Source: Paenibacillus tyrphae (lineage in GTDB: Bacteria; Bacillota; Bacilli; Paenibacillales; NBRC-103111). Taken from it: a stretch of 64,000 nt of DNA. This document shows positions 43,590 through 53,900 of the stretch, piece after piece. Location of the stretch: NCBI RefSeq assembly GCF_000722545.1, contig NZ_JNVM01000005.1:62001-126000 (forward strand), written 5' to 3'. Both the position numbers and the translations under genes were made by a program. Under the pieces are notes generated by a model, which worked only from the letters and a program-made list of their open reading frames with translations, made no database searches and had not been told where the DNA came from. The number at the start of each line of letters is the position of its first letter. The stretch's first letter is position 1.

Positions 43590-45254
43590 TTAAGCGAAGC
43601 CGCTGATGGCGACGACGGACGGGCGAGGGCCGGAATCCCCTGAGCGGTGGGGCCATAGGCTCGTCGGCTTGCCGGCTTGCGCTGTGGCTTGACCGGGGTG
43701 CGAGACGGACAGGAACAAGGTCCGTTCGTCCGCCGTGAAGCAGGGGCCCGTCAAAGCCGCTTCGACGGGCGCGGAAGCAAAAAGCTGCGCCGCCGCGGCG
43801 TCCTGGCCGGCTGTGCGGACTACGTACAGCCCGTTGTTGCGGAACGGGGCGTATGCGCCCTGATTCAGCTTGTCCGCCGGGACATCGGAGGCGACCCATA
43901 GGTTGCTCCGGTCGTCGAAGAGGAGCGTTCCCGGCGAGCTGTAGCCGCTGCTGCGCCCGCCGTTCGATACGATCTCGTAGTCGAACGCTGCCGCTCCCGC
44001 GTCACCATCCTGTTCTGCAAGCTGCGCCAGATGCCCGTGAATATTCCCGTGGCGTATATTATTCGGATAGGCGGCGATCAGGGCGCCGCTTTTGGCATGA
44101 ACAGCCAATCCGGCCGGCCTGTCGGTTGGCGTCGCGCCCAAGATCAAGGCGGCGTCCTGAGCGTAGACGAGCACATCGGCCTGCTCCTTGTAACGCTCAA
44201 CGAGCACTTCCTTAATTTGATTGACGCCGAACGGCACTTGGAAGCCGTCGCGGTTCAACGCTTTCTTGACGGCTTCGATCGTCAGCGGAACCCATCGCCC
44301 GTTGACGAGGTCGGCCGCGTAAAGCGTGCCTTCGGTCAGCAGGTCGGCGTTTGCTTTTCCGGACGCAGCCTGGAACTTCCCGGCGCTGACAAATTTGTAA
44401 AGACACGAATCCGGGGTCGTATCTCCCATATAGACGACCACGCGGCCGTCCTTGCTTAGCGTTACGGCCAGCTGGCCGTGATGGAATCGGCCAAGGGCGG
44501 TATGTTTACGCAGCTTGAAATTGCTGTCGAACGGATCGGCTTCGACTACCCAGCCGTAATGCGACAGCTCAAGCCCCGCGCTGCCGCAGGTGCTCTCGAA
44601 GTCTCCTTCGCAGGAAAGCACGGTGCCCCAAGGCGTGACGCTCCCTGCACCGTTTCCGAAGGTGCCCTGCACCAGCGAGGCTCCCTTCACGGTGCGCGTT
44701 CCCCGGGCCGGGCCGGAAAGCTCGACCCGGTCATAGCCCGTAATCCGTCGTCCGTACGCGGAGTCGGGGTTGATTTTCCACTTGCCTTCCCGATCGCGGT
44801 ACGCTTCAACGATCGAGGCTCCTTGGTTGTACAGCAGCGATTTGACTTGTTCGGCACCGAGAGGGCCGGGCTGCCGCTGGCCCAGCGCGAGCAGCGGGTG
44901 AACGGAGGCGTGATTGACCCAGAGAAGTCCGTTCACCTGCTTGTCGTCGAACGGAAAGAAGCAGGTAAACTCGTTGTTGTAGCCGAACGTATCGCCCTTA
45001 CCGGTAATTGGGTCTCCGAAGCTGACCAGAACGTCGTGCCTGAAGCCTTTGGGGAGGACGAGCTCGTCGCCTGCCCCCGGTTCGATTGGTGCGAAAGCAT
45101 CAGTTACTTTGCCGGTTTTGCGATCGAACAGGAGATCACTTGCGGCAGCGCTGCCGGTAAAAGCGCCCAAGCCTGTCGAAGCGGCGGCAATCGTAACGGC
45201 TCCGGTGCCAAGGTAAGCCAGAAACGTGCGTCGGGAAAGCGTTTTATTTTTCAT
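43590..45254 (-). CDS. phoX: PhoX-type alkaline phosphatase (DUF839), Tat-exported
   Basis: Secreted phosphatase of 554 residues. The N-terminus carries a twin-arginine signal (SRRTFLAYLGTG) with cleavage near AAAS. PhoX is a calcium/iron enzyme folded as a beta-propeller; family stretches seen are TFGYNNEFTCFFP, GLLWVNHASVHP, GTVLSCEGDFEST, HTALGRFHHGQLAV, VVYMGDTTPDSCLYKFVS and FDDRSNLWVASDVP. It releases phosphate from organic phosphates outside the cell. I could not find a clear Pho box upstream. The gene is divergent from the GNAT/tail-collar cassette. Confidence 0.92.
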   Translation of the reverse strand: MKNKTLSRRTFLAYLGTGAVTIAAASTGLGAFTGSAAASDLLFDRKTGKVTDAFAPIEPGAGDELVLPKGFRHDVLVSFGDPITGKGDTFGYNNEFTCFFPFDDKQVNGLLWVNHASVHPLLALGQRQPGPLGAEQVKSLLYNQGASIVEAYRDREGKWKINPDSAYGRRITGYDRVELSGPARGTRTVKGASLVQGTFGNGAGSVTPWGTVLSCEGDFESTCGSAGLELSHYGWVVEADPFDSNFKLRKHTALGRFHHGQLAVTLSKDGRVVVYMGDTTPDSCLYKFVSAGKFQAASGKANADLLTEGTLYAADLVNGRWVPLTIEAVKKALNRDGFQVPFGVNQIKEVLVERYKEQADVLVYAQDAALILGATPTDRPAGLAVHAKSGALIAAYPNNIRHGNIHGHLAQLAEQDGDAGAAAFDYEIVSNGGRSSGYSSPGTLLFDDRSNLWVASDVPADKLNQGAYAPFRNNGLYVVRTAGQDAAAAQLFASAPVEAALTGPCFTADERTLFLSVSHPGQATAQAGKPTSLWPHRSGDSGPRPSVVAISGFA

Positions 45255-45446
45255 TCGAAATCTCCTCTATTAGAGCATCAATTCATTGTAGCCGAATGGT
45301 AGAAAACTATGTATAATTTAATTGAACAATCTAGTATTTTATACCTAAACTTTAAGATAGCATAAAATGCTGGTTTGCGGAATACGGCGGCAGACGCAGC
45401 GGACAATTTTTTTGTCGGCCATCTGGCCCGAAGGCAGGTGCAGGCG

Positions 45447-45920
45447 GTGTTACGGTTTTCCCGCGCTCAAGCAGAGGATGAATCCTTTCTCTATGAAGTG
45501 TACGCAAGCACCCGGATCGGGGAAGTCGGGGCATGGGGCTGGGGACCCGGGCAGATCGACCAGTTTCTCCGGATGCAGTATGGATTTCAGCAAAAGGCGT
45601 ACGCCGCACAATATCCGGAAGCCGCATGGGAGATTATTTGGCGTGGGCAAGAACGGGTCGGCCGAAGGATGACGGCCCGGCTGGAAGACCGGATCGTACT
45701 GGTCGATATGGCCCTGCTTCCTGCATATCAACGGCAGGGGATCGGCACATCGCTGCTGCAAACGCTTCAGCACGAAGCGCAGCAAGCCGCTAAGCCGCTT
45801 TGTCTGAGCGTGCAGGTTCATAATCCGGCCCGGCGTTTATACGAACGGCTCGGGTTCCGTACAGAGCAAGAAACCGAATTGTACTGCGAGATGATCTGGT
45901 ATGCCGATACTTTATTCTAA
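45447..45920 (+). CDS. GNAT N-acetyltransferase
   Basis: A 157-residue acetyltransferase if read from GTG 45447, where the protein begins VLRFSRAQAEDESF, as is usual for the fold; the frame is open from 45375. The acetyl-CoA motif A is LPAYQRQGIGTSLLQTL, followed by LSVQVHNPARRLYERLGF. It heads the cassette with a DUF6916-like protein, three tail-collar proteins and a giant SLH protein, and its stop overlaps the next gene. In other genomes GNAT genes sit in similar cassettes; the acceptor is unknown. Confidence 0.85.
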   Translation: MLRFSRAQAEDESFLYEVYASTRIGEVGAWGWGPGQIDQFLRMQYGFQQKAYAAQYPEAAWEIIWRGQERVGRRMTARLEDRIVLVDMALLPAYQRQGIGTSLLQTLQHEAQQAAKPLCLSVQVHNPARRLYERLGFRTEQETELYCEMIWYADTLF

Positions 45921-46233
45921 TGTAGGTGATATTTTGCGCGCGGATTCTTTTTCATCTTTTCATGGTGTGCTGCATACCAGCTTTAAAGTGCTGCTGGATG
46001 AAAGCGAAGTCGAATTGATTTTGATCGAGGCTAAGGACACAGGGTCCTCCCCGGAATATGAACAGTTCTCCTTATTATTCTCAGGTCCCCCTGAACCATT
46101 TCTCCCACAGCAGATCTATCTGTTCAAGCATCCACAGTTGGGCGAACTCCACCTTTTTATGGTACCCGTAGGCAAAAATCCCGAAGGTTTTCTGTATGAA
46201 GTTATATTTAGCCGCCCGGTGACGGCGCAATAG
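45901..46233 (+). CDS. DUF6916-like small protein
   Basis: A 110-residue protein with the pattern of DUF6916: a start block RADSFSSFHGVLHTSFKV, then acidic beta strands (EVELILIEAKD) and FSLLFSGPPEPFLPQQIYLFKHPQLGELHLFMVPVG. Function unknown. Such proteins accompany microcystin-dependent-type tail-collar proteins in many bacteria. ATG 45901 overlaps the GNAT stop by 20 bases; a TTG at 45934 with AGGTGA upstream is an alternative start. Confidence 0.75.
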   Translation: MPILYSNVGDILRADSFSSFHGVLHTSFKVLLDESEVELILIEAKDTGSSPEYEQFSLLFSGPPEPFLPQQIYLFKHPQLGELHLFMVPVGKNPEGFLYEVIFSRPVTAQ

Positions 46234-46272
46234 CGTTCACTATACCGAATCGAAAAAAGGAGTTGATTGTTG

Positions 46273-46788
46273 ATGTCAGAGTCGTATCTGGGGGAAATCC
46301 GGATGTTCGCCGGGGAGTATGCGCCTATAGGCTGGGCGTTTTGCGACGGTCAGCTGTTGTCCATTTCAGAGAATGATACTCTCTTCAACCTGATTGGCAC
46401 GACCTACGGCGGGGACGGGCTGATGACCTTTGCTTTGCCGGACTTGAGGGGACGGGTGCCGATCCATATGGAACAGCAGCCAGGGAATAGTTCTTATGTA
46501 TTGGGACAAAAGGAGGGCGTCGAATCCGTAACGCTGAACAAGAACCAGCTGCCTGCGCATACGCATAAGGCGATGGCTCAGTCGCAGCAGGGAACGACGG
46601 ATTCGCCGGAAGGCGGATACTGGGCGAATTCTACGCTAACGCAGTTTGGCGGCGGAACGTCGAGCGGAACGATGAACCCCGGTGCCTTAGCGCAATCCGG
46701 AGGCGGTCAGCCGCATGACAATATGATGCCTTTCACAACCGTTTCGTTCATTATTTCCTTGTATGGGACTTACCCTAACCCAAACTAA
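46273..46788 (+). CDS. Phage tail-collar (microcystin-dependent-type) protein 1
   Basis: A 171-residue protein with the tail-collar domain (FAGEYAPIGWAFCDGQLL, then TYGGDGLMTFALPDLRGRVP) and the C-terminal PHDNMMPFTTVSFIISLYG. In phages this fold tips tail fibres; in bacterial chromosomes triplets of it occur without phage genes. The start is ATG 46273 with AAAGGAG upstream. First of three paralogues in tandem. No signal peptide is visible. Confidence 0.92.
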   Translation: MSESYLGEIRMFAGEYAPIGWAFCDGQLLSISENDTLFNLIGTTYGGDGLMTFALPDLRGRVPIHMEQQPGNSSYVLGQKEGVESVTLNKNQLPAHTHKAMAQSQQGTTDSPEGGYWANSTLTQFGGGTSSGTMNPGALAQSGGGQPHDNMMPFTTVSFIISLYGTYPNPN

Positions 46789-46818
46789 TTTAGACGGATT
46801 GCAGAAGGAGGAGTCGGG

Positions 46819-47316
46819 GTGCCGGAACCTTATCTCGGACAAATTAAATTATTTGCTTTTGGCTTTGCTCCGCGCGGATGGGCTCAATGCAACGGACAAA
46901 TTATGCCGATTAACCAGAACCAGGCTTTGTATTCCATTCTGGGCAACATCTATGGCGGGAACGGAACAACGAACTTTGCGCTCCCGGATTTGCGCGGGCG
47001 GGTGCCGATTCATCCGGGGAGCGGCATAACCGTAGGACAAGCCGGGGGCGAGGAAGCGCATACGCTGATCTTAAATGAAATGCCGGCGCATTTCCATCGG
47101 GCGTGGGGGAGCAATGACATAGCCTCGTCCAAAAGCCCCGTAAATAACGTCTGGGCCAAAACGGCAGTAAGCTCCTACCATACGCAAGCCGACAAACAGC
47201 TGAGTGCGGGTGCTGTGGTCAATGTGGGACAAAATCAAGGTCATACGAACATGCAGCCCTATACGGTCTTGAATTTTTGCATTGCCATTCAAGGCATTTA
47301 TCCAAGCAGGGAGTAG
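46819..47316 (+). CDS. Phage tail-collar protein 2
   Basis: A 165-residue paralogue, GTG start with AAGGAGGAG upstream. Motifs FAFGFAPRGWAQCNGQIM, IYGGNGTTNFALPDLRGRVP and HTNMQPYTVLNFCIAIQGIYP. It diverges in the middle (HFHRAWGSNDIASS), the region expected to vary between collar proteins. It starts 30 bases after protein 1. Confidence 0.92.
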   Translation: MPEPYLGQIKLFAFGFAPRGWAQCNGQIMPINQNQALYSILGNIYGGNGTTNFALPDLRGRVPIHPGSGITVGQAGGEEAHTLILNEMPAHFHRAWGSNDIASSKSPVNNVWAKTAVSSYHTQADKQLSAGAVVNVGQNQGHTNMQPYTVLNFCIAIQGIYPSRE

Positions 47317-47333
47317 GAGGAAGGAGCAGGCTC

Positions 47334-47855
47334 ATGGATAGTTTTTATGGGGAGATCACGATGTTTGCGGGCAAGTTTGCTCCTAAAGGCTGGGCTTTCT
47401 GCAACGGACAACTTATGCCGATTGCGCAAAATACGGTGTTGTTTACGATCCTTGGCACGAAGTATGGAGGAGACGGGAAAACGACGTTTGCCCTGCCGAA
47501 TTTACAGGGAGCGGCTCCGATGCATTGGGGGGAAGGGCCGGGCTTAACAAAGCGGGTTATCGGACAGTCGGGCGGCAGCCAAACGGTAACGCTAATGGCA
47601 GCGGAGCTTCCCGTGCACACGCATCCGGTAAACTCCGCCGCTGCGGGTTCCGGAACTGCGGTGGAAGGGATGATGTGGGCAAAGACTCCGGGGCGCGTCG
47701 GAGGAGCCGCTTACGGCAGCGTGACGAATTCCGTGGCAATGAATCCGGAAGCGATCCAGTCGGAAGGGGGCTCCCAGCCTCATAACAATATGCAGCCCTA
47801 TCTTGCCGTTAATTTTATTATTTGTATTACTGGTATTTTTCCTCCCAGAAGCTAA
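47334..47855 (+). CDS. Phage tail-collar protein 3
   Basis: A 173-residue paralogue from ATG 47334, with GGAGGAAGGAG upstream; an open frame from 47277 is not needed. Motifs FAGKFAPKGWAFCNGQLM, KYGGDGKTTFALPNLQGAAP and PHNNMQPYLAVNFIICITGIFP. Here the usual GRVP is changed to GAAP. It starts 17 bases after protein 2 and precedes the giant SLH protein by 73 bases. Confidence 0.92.
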   Translation: MDSFYGEITMFAGKFAPKGWAFCNGQLMPIAQNTVLFTILGTKYGGDGKTTFALPNLQGAAPMHWGEGPGLTKRVIGQSGGSQTVTLMAAELPVHTHPVNSAAAGSGTAVEGMMWAKTPGRVGGAAYGSVTNSVAMNPEAIQSEGGSQPHNNMQPYLAVNFIICITGIFPPRS

Positions 47856-47928
47856 TGCGCCGGTATGAATAGCGCGCTATTGGTCGTTTAAAAGGGAGAA
47901 TCGGCCGGGACAAAGGAAGGATATAGGA

Positions 47929-50900
47929 ATGAAAATGAGCGCCATGGTTGATCATGCGCAAGTAAGGCCAATCGCAAGCTTCGTACGAACACTTGCCGTT
48001 TTCGGCGGTGCGGCGGTTTTATTGTTGCTTTTGTCCTTGTTTGCGGTCTCCTCCGCTTTCGCAGCTACGATAACCGTGGACACGACAAACGATACACCGG
48101 GAAACTGCTCGGTAGCTCGTCAATGCTCGCTGCGGGCGGCGGTGAATCAAAGCAACGGCTCGGGCGGATCGAATACGATCCAAATTCCGGCCGGGACTTA
48201 CGAGTTGAATTTGGGAGAATTGGCAATTCGCAGCAACGTGGAGATCACCGGAGCGGGAGGAGACCCTAACGGGAATCCAGCGGGCACGGTGATCAAACCG
48301 AGGGTGGGGGCAGCCAATCGGGTATTCAATCTGAATCCGGATTCGGATACCGGCTATAACATCTCGTTGAAGGCGCTGACGGTCAGCGGCGGACAGCTTT
48401 GGGCCGGCGACCTGTACGGAGGCGGAGGAATTCTTGGTTACACAGGCAGCCAAGGCACGGTAACGATCGAGAACTGCGTCGTCACCGGGAATTCTGTATC
48501 GGCCCCCGGCCATTGGGGCGGCGGCATGAATATCGCCGGACTGCCCGGAGGCAAGGTCGTTCTTCGAAACACGGTCGTTCAAGGAAACACCGCTGCGGAA
48601 CGGGGAGGCGGCGTGCATTTTGAGGGCGATATGAACATCGACGTATTAAGCTCCGTTATCGATGGCAATATCGCTTCGAACGGTTTGGGGGGTGGGATGA
48701 CTGTTTTTCCCGCTTCGGTAGGGGGGCAGATCCGGATCAACGGGACAACGATCTCCCGCAACCAAGCCAACGGAATGGCCGATCCTCAGGCAGGCGGCGG
48801 CGGGCTTTACCTCAGCTCACCGGCCACGATAACGAATACGACGATCAGCGGCAATACGGCCAAGGGGAAGGGAGGCGGCCTGTACGTCGCTTCGAAAGGA
48901 AGTATTACGCTGACGCACGTCACTTTGTTCAGCAATAAGGCCGATCAGGGGGGCGGCGGGCTGTATGTGCAGGATGGCAATCCGAAGCTGCAAAATACGC
49001 TTGCCGCCGGGAACAGCAAGGCAGGGAACGCTGCCAGCGATCTTGAAGTACGGACCGGTCAAAACGTCGTTGCGGGAATCGACGCCACAAGCAGCTACAA
49101 TCTGATCGGACTAGGTGGCAACGGACTTGTCCCGGGAGGGAGCGGGAATCTGGTGGACGTTGCCGACCCGGGTGTGCTTCCTTTGGGCGCCAATGGCGGC
49201 TTGGGCGAAACGAATGCTTTGAAGGGAAGCAGTCCTGCGATCGGCAAGGGAAGCAATGCTTTGGCGACGACATTCGACCAGCGGGGCTTTCCACGGAAAA
49301 AGAACGTCGCCGTCGATATCGGCGCTTATGAAGGACTGCCGGATGCTGCAATCGGTGCGAATGGCACGTATGCTGTGACCTTTCCGTGGGACGAAACGAA
49401 GCTTTCCGGGCTGACGGCCACCTCCTCCGATCAAACGGTGGTTCCGAACGGAAACGTCGTCATCACAGGCAGCGGGGCCACACGCACATTGACCGTTTCG
49501 CCGATGGCCGGCGGTACAGCCGACATTCAGATGACCGCCAACAGCTCGGTTTCGGGAATGTCCCGCAGTTTAAGCACTTCGTTCAAGATGACGGTTACGG
49601 GCCCGCCGGACCTTTCCATCGCCAAGACGCACACCGGCGACTTTACGCAGGGGCAAAGCGGCGCTACGTATACAATTAAGGTCAAAAACCTCGGAGGTAG
49701 CGCTACAAGCGGTACCATAACGGTAAAAGATACGCTGCCTGCCGAATTGACGGCTACCGGGCTCGTGGGAACGGGATGGACTTGTACCTTGGGTACGGTC
49801 ACCTGCACGCGAACGGACCCGCTCCCGACAGGGGCGAGCTACCCGGACATTACGTTGAAGGTAACCGTGGCGGCAAATGCGCCTGCAAGCGTCACGAACA
49901 CCGCCGAAGTTTCGGGCGGAGGAGATGTAAATACGTCGAATAACACGGCTAGCGATCCGACGAACATCATTCAATTGCCCGATCTGACGATTGAAAAATC
50001 CCATGCGGGGAACTTCAAGCAAGGGCAAACGGGGGCTGCGTATACGATCATCGTCCGCAATGCCGGAACGGGCACGACAAGCGGTACGGTAACGGTGGCG
50101 GACACACTGCCTGCGGGGATGACCGTTACGGGATTCGCGGGCACGGGCTGGACTTGTGATCTGGGAACGCTCACTTGCAGCAGATCGGACGCGCTCGCTT
50201 CCGGGGGGAGCTATCCGCCGATCACTATGACGGTGAACGTAGCGGCCAATGCGGCTGCGCAGATCACGAATACGGCCACAGTCTCAGGCGGCGGCGATGC
50301 CAATAACGCCAATAATACGGCTAGCGATCCGACGACGATCATTCCCGTCGCCGATTTGACACTTGCCAAGTCCCATACGGGCAGCTTTACGCAGGGGCAA
50401 GCCTCGGCCCTGTATACGTTGACCGTGACCAATAGCGGACAAGGCGCAACGGACGGCTCTGCTGTCACCGTGACGGACACGGTGCCTGCCGGGCTCATGT
50501 TGAAGGGACTTGTCGGCAACGGCTGGACCTGCGATATCGGAACGTCAAGCTGCACCCGATCTGATGCGCTGGCCGGGGGCGCCGCCTATCCTCCGATCAC
50601 CGTAACGGTATCGGTAGATCAAGATGCGCCTGCAACCGTCACGAACACGGCGGTCGTTTCCGGCGGCGGCGAGCTCCAGACGGGCAATAATTCGGCCAGC
50701 GACGCGACTGCGATCCATCCGAAGCCGCAAATCGCAACTTCGAGCTTGCCGCAAGGGATGGTTGGCATGGCCTATTCACAAGTATTGACCGCAACGGGCG
50801 GCGATGGGACGTACGTGTGGGCTATCGCAGACGGTACGCTGCCTGCGGGTGTAACGTTCGATCCCGCGACGGCGAAGCTTAGCGGCACGCCGACGACGGA

Positions 50901-53900
50901 GAACGGCTACAGCTTTACCGTACAGATTACGGACGGCAACGGCGTAACGGCGGTGAAAGAGCTCACGATTCAGGTGAACCCGATGCTGGAGGTGTCTACA
51001 ACCGGCGTGCCGCATGGGGCTGTCGGAGCAGCCTACACGGCCTCGCTTGTGGCCAAAGGCGGCAACGGCGTCTACACATGGAGCACTTCTGCCGGTACGC
51101 TGCCAAGCGGGCTGACGCTTGCGGCGGACGGCACCTTGAGCGGCACGCCGACCGGCGAAGGCGCGTTCTCCTTCACGGTTCTGGTGACGGACGGCAACGC
51201 GATGACGGCGTCCAGAGGGATGGCGCTTCAGATTCATCCGCAGCTTGTCATTCAAGCGCCTGCTCTGCCGGAAGGCACCGTGGGAATCGCCTATCCTCAG
51301 CAAATACTCAGCGCAAGCGGCGGGAACGGGACGTACACATGGTCCGTCGCAAGCGGCTCGCTTCCGGCAGGCATGACGTTCGATCCGGTGACGGCTGCGC
51401 TCAGCGGGACGCCAGCGGCAGACGGCACGTATAGCTTCACGGTTCAGGTTGCGGATGGCAATGGCGTGAAGGCGATAAAAGCTGTCACATTGCTGGTCCA
51501 CGCGGCATTAACGGTCCAAACGCCGGAGCTGCCTGTCGGAACGGTGGGTGTGGCTTACGCCAACCAAGAGTTTTCTGCAGCCGGCGGCAGCGAGACCTAC
51601 ACGTGGTCAGTCAGCGGTATGCTGCCTGCGGGACTGACGTTTGCCGTTGACCCGCTCGATCCGAAGAAAGCTCTCGTTCAAGGGAAGCCGACGGCGGCAG
51701 GGAATTATGAGTTTCAGGTTCAAGTGAAGGACAGCAACGCAGTCACGGTCGTTAAAAACCTTAGCATCCAAGTGAATCCGGAGCTGATCTTCATGGCGGG
51801 ACCTCTGCCGGAGGGCACTGTAGGCTTGACCTACGCAGGCAGAACCTTAAGTGCGGCGGGCGGCAGCGGCACCTACCGCTGGAGCGTCGAAGACGGCCGT
51901 CTGCCCGATGGCCTGACACTGGATGCTTCCAGGGGAACGATAGACGGAACGCCGAAGGAATCCGGTGTCTACACGGTGACGATTCAAGTGAAGGACGGCA
52001 ACGGAATAGCCGTATCCAAGGCTCTGACACTGAAAATCCATCCTCCGGTTTTGTTGGGAATCGCTTTTGAGGCATCGGAGTATGCGGTTTTGACAGGCGA
52101 AACCCGGGATACCGTTGTGAAGGCAACTTACTCGGATAACCGAGTTATCAGATTAACTACAGGCGTTGTGTATACGATCAAGGATATGTCTGTGGCTGTG
52201 GTCAACCCATCCGGTCAAATCACCGGAGTAAAAAGCGGAAGCACCGTGCTGGCGGCCACGTATGGCGGCATCACGGCCGAAACGTCCGTCCTCGTCAATA
52301 AAAGTATAACGGGCCTCGCCTTCGACCGGCCTTCCTATAGCGTGAAAGTCGGAGAATCCGTCAATACGGTTGTTAGCGCAACGTACGGCGGCGGACGGAT
52401 CGTGCTGACGAACGGAATGATCTATTCCGTCAAGGACACCGATATCGCGGGAGTGGACTTGCATGGCGTCGTCACAGGCAAAAAAGCAGGAACAACCGTG
52501 GTGAGCGCAACATACGGCGAGGATACGGTTCAAGCGACGATAATCGTCGGCCTCGACCTTACCCTTACCGGCATCCGATTTACGCCGGATACGTACGAGC
52601 TGAAAACGGGCCAATCCGTTCCGACCGCACTCATAGCGGATTTCTCGGATAAGACCACGGCGCCAATTGCCCGTGGGGCTGTCTACGTATTCCAAACCGA
52701 GGGGATCGCCCGGATCAACGAGGAAGGCGTGGTAACCGCGCTGCAGCCGGGAACGACAGTCGTTACCGCCACTTACGTCGGACGTTCGGCGACCGCGGTT
52801 ATCCGCGTGAGCGCTTGGAGCAACGATAGCGGCAGCGATTCGCCTTCATCGTCTTCCGGGGGATCGTGGGGTCCGGCACCGACGCCGAATCCCGAAGGGA
52901 TTGCGGTAAACGTCCACTCGCACGACGGCTCGAAAGAAACAATCCAGGTATCGGAGGACGACATCCGAACCGGTCTTGTCCGGGTCACGGCTTCCGCTTC
53001 CTCTGCTTACGTGGAGCTTCCATCGGCTACGATTGCGAAGCTGCTGGCGAAAAATCCGGACCTGTCGATTTTGTTCCAGACGGCCAGCGGGCTGATTGAG
53101 CTGCCGCTGGCACAGATCGACCCGCGGATGCTGGCGAAGCTGCTCGGACTGCCGGCCGACGATCTCCACGTTAACGTCGGAATCCGCACGCCCGATGCTC
53201 AAGAGCGCGAGCAGCTCGGCGAGGCGCTCCGCCGCATGGGCGGCAAGGAGCTCGCGGCGCCGGCCGATTTCTACGTTCGCATCACGGACAGCAAGGGCAA
53301 CGAAATCAAGCAAAACATCTTCAACAGCTATATCGTCCGCACGCTGCCGCTAAACGGACAAGCGAATGCGGCGACCGCTACCGGCGTATGGTGGGACCCC
53401 GAAACGCGCGAATACCGCTTTGTCCCGACCGTGTTTGAAACCCGGGACGGCAAGCCCGTTGCGAAGCTGAAACGACAAGGCTTCAGCGTGTATACGGTGC
53501 TCGATCGCTCCGTTTCGTTCGGCGATCTGCAAGGACATTGGGCGAAAGCGACGATCGAATCGCTGGCGTCCAAGCTGATCGTGCAAGGGCGAAAGGCCGA
53601 CGCGTACGAGCCGGAAGGCCGCGTTACCCGGGCGGAATGGGCCGCCCTGCTGGTTCGCTCGCTGGGGCTCAACGTCTCGAAAGAGCAAGCGCCGTTCGGC
53701 GATGTAAAAGCTGGCGATTGGTTCGCCGCAGCAGTCGGTGCCGCGCATAAAGCGAAGCTGATCGACGGGTACGAAGACGGCACCTTCCGTCCGAATCAAA
53801 CCGTCACCCGGGAAGAGCTGGCGGCCATGACGGCGCGTGCGATTAAGTACGTCGGGGTGAAGCCCGTGGACATCCGCAGCGACAGCGAATCGTTCCGCGA

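Noticed and set aside
45255..45446. Pho box upstream of phoX and a promoter for the collar cassette
   Set aside because: The region is AT-rich with a TATAAT at 45312, but TT(A/T/C)ACA direct repeats at the right spacing and a properly spaced -35 were not found.
46273..47855. Prophage remnant, because of tail-collar proteins
   Set aside because: No integrase, capsid, portal or lysis gene is nearby, and the genes sit in a typical chromosomal collar cassette.
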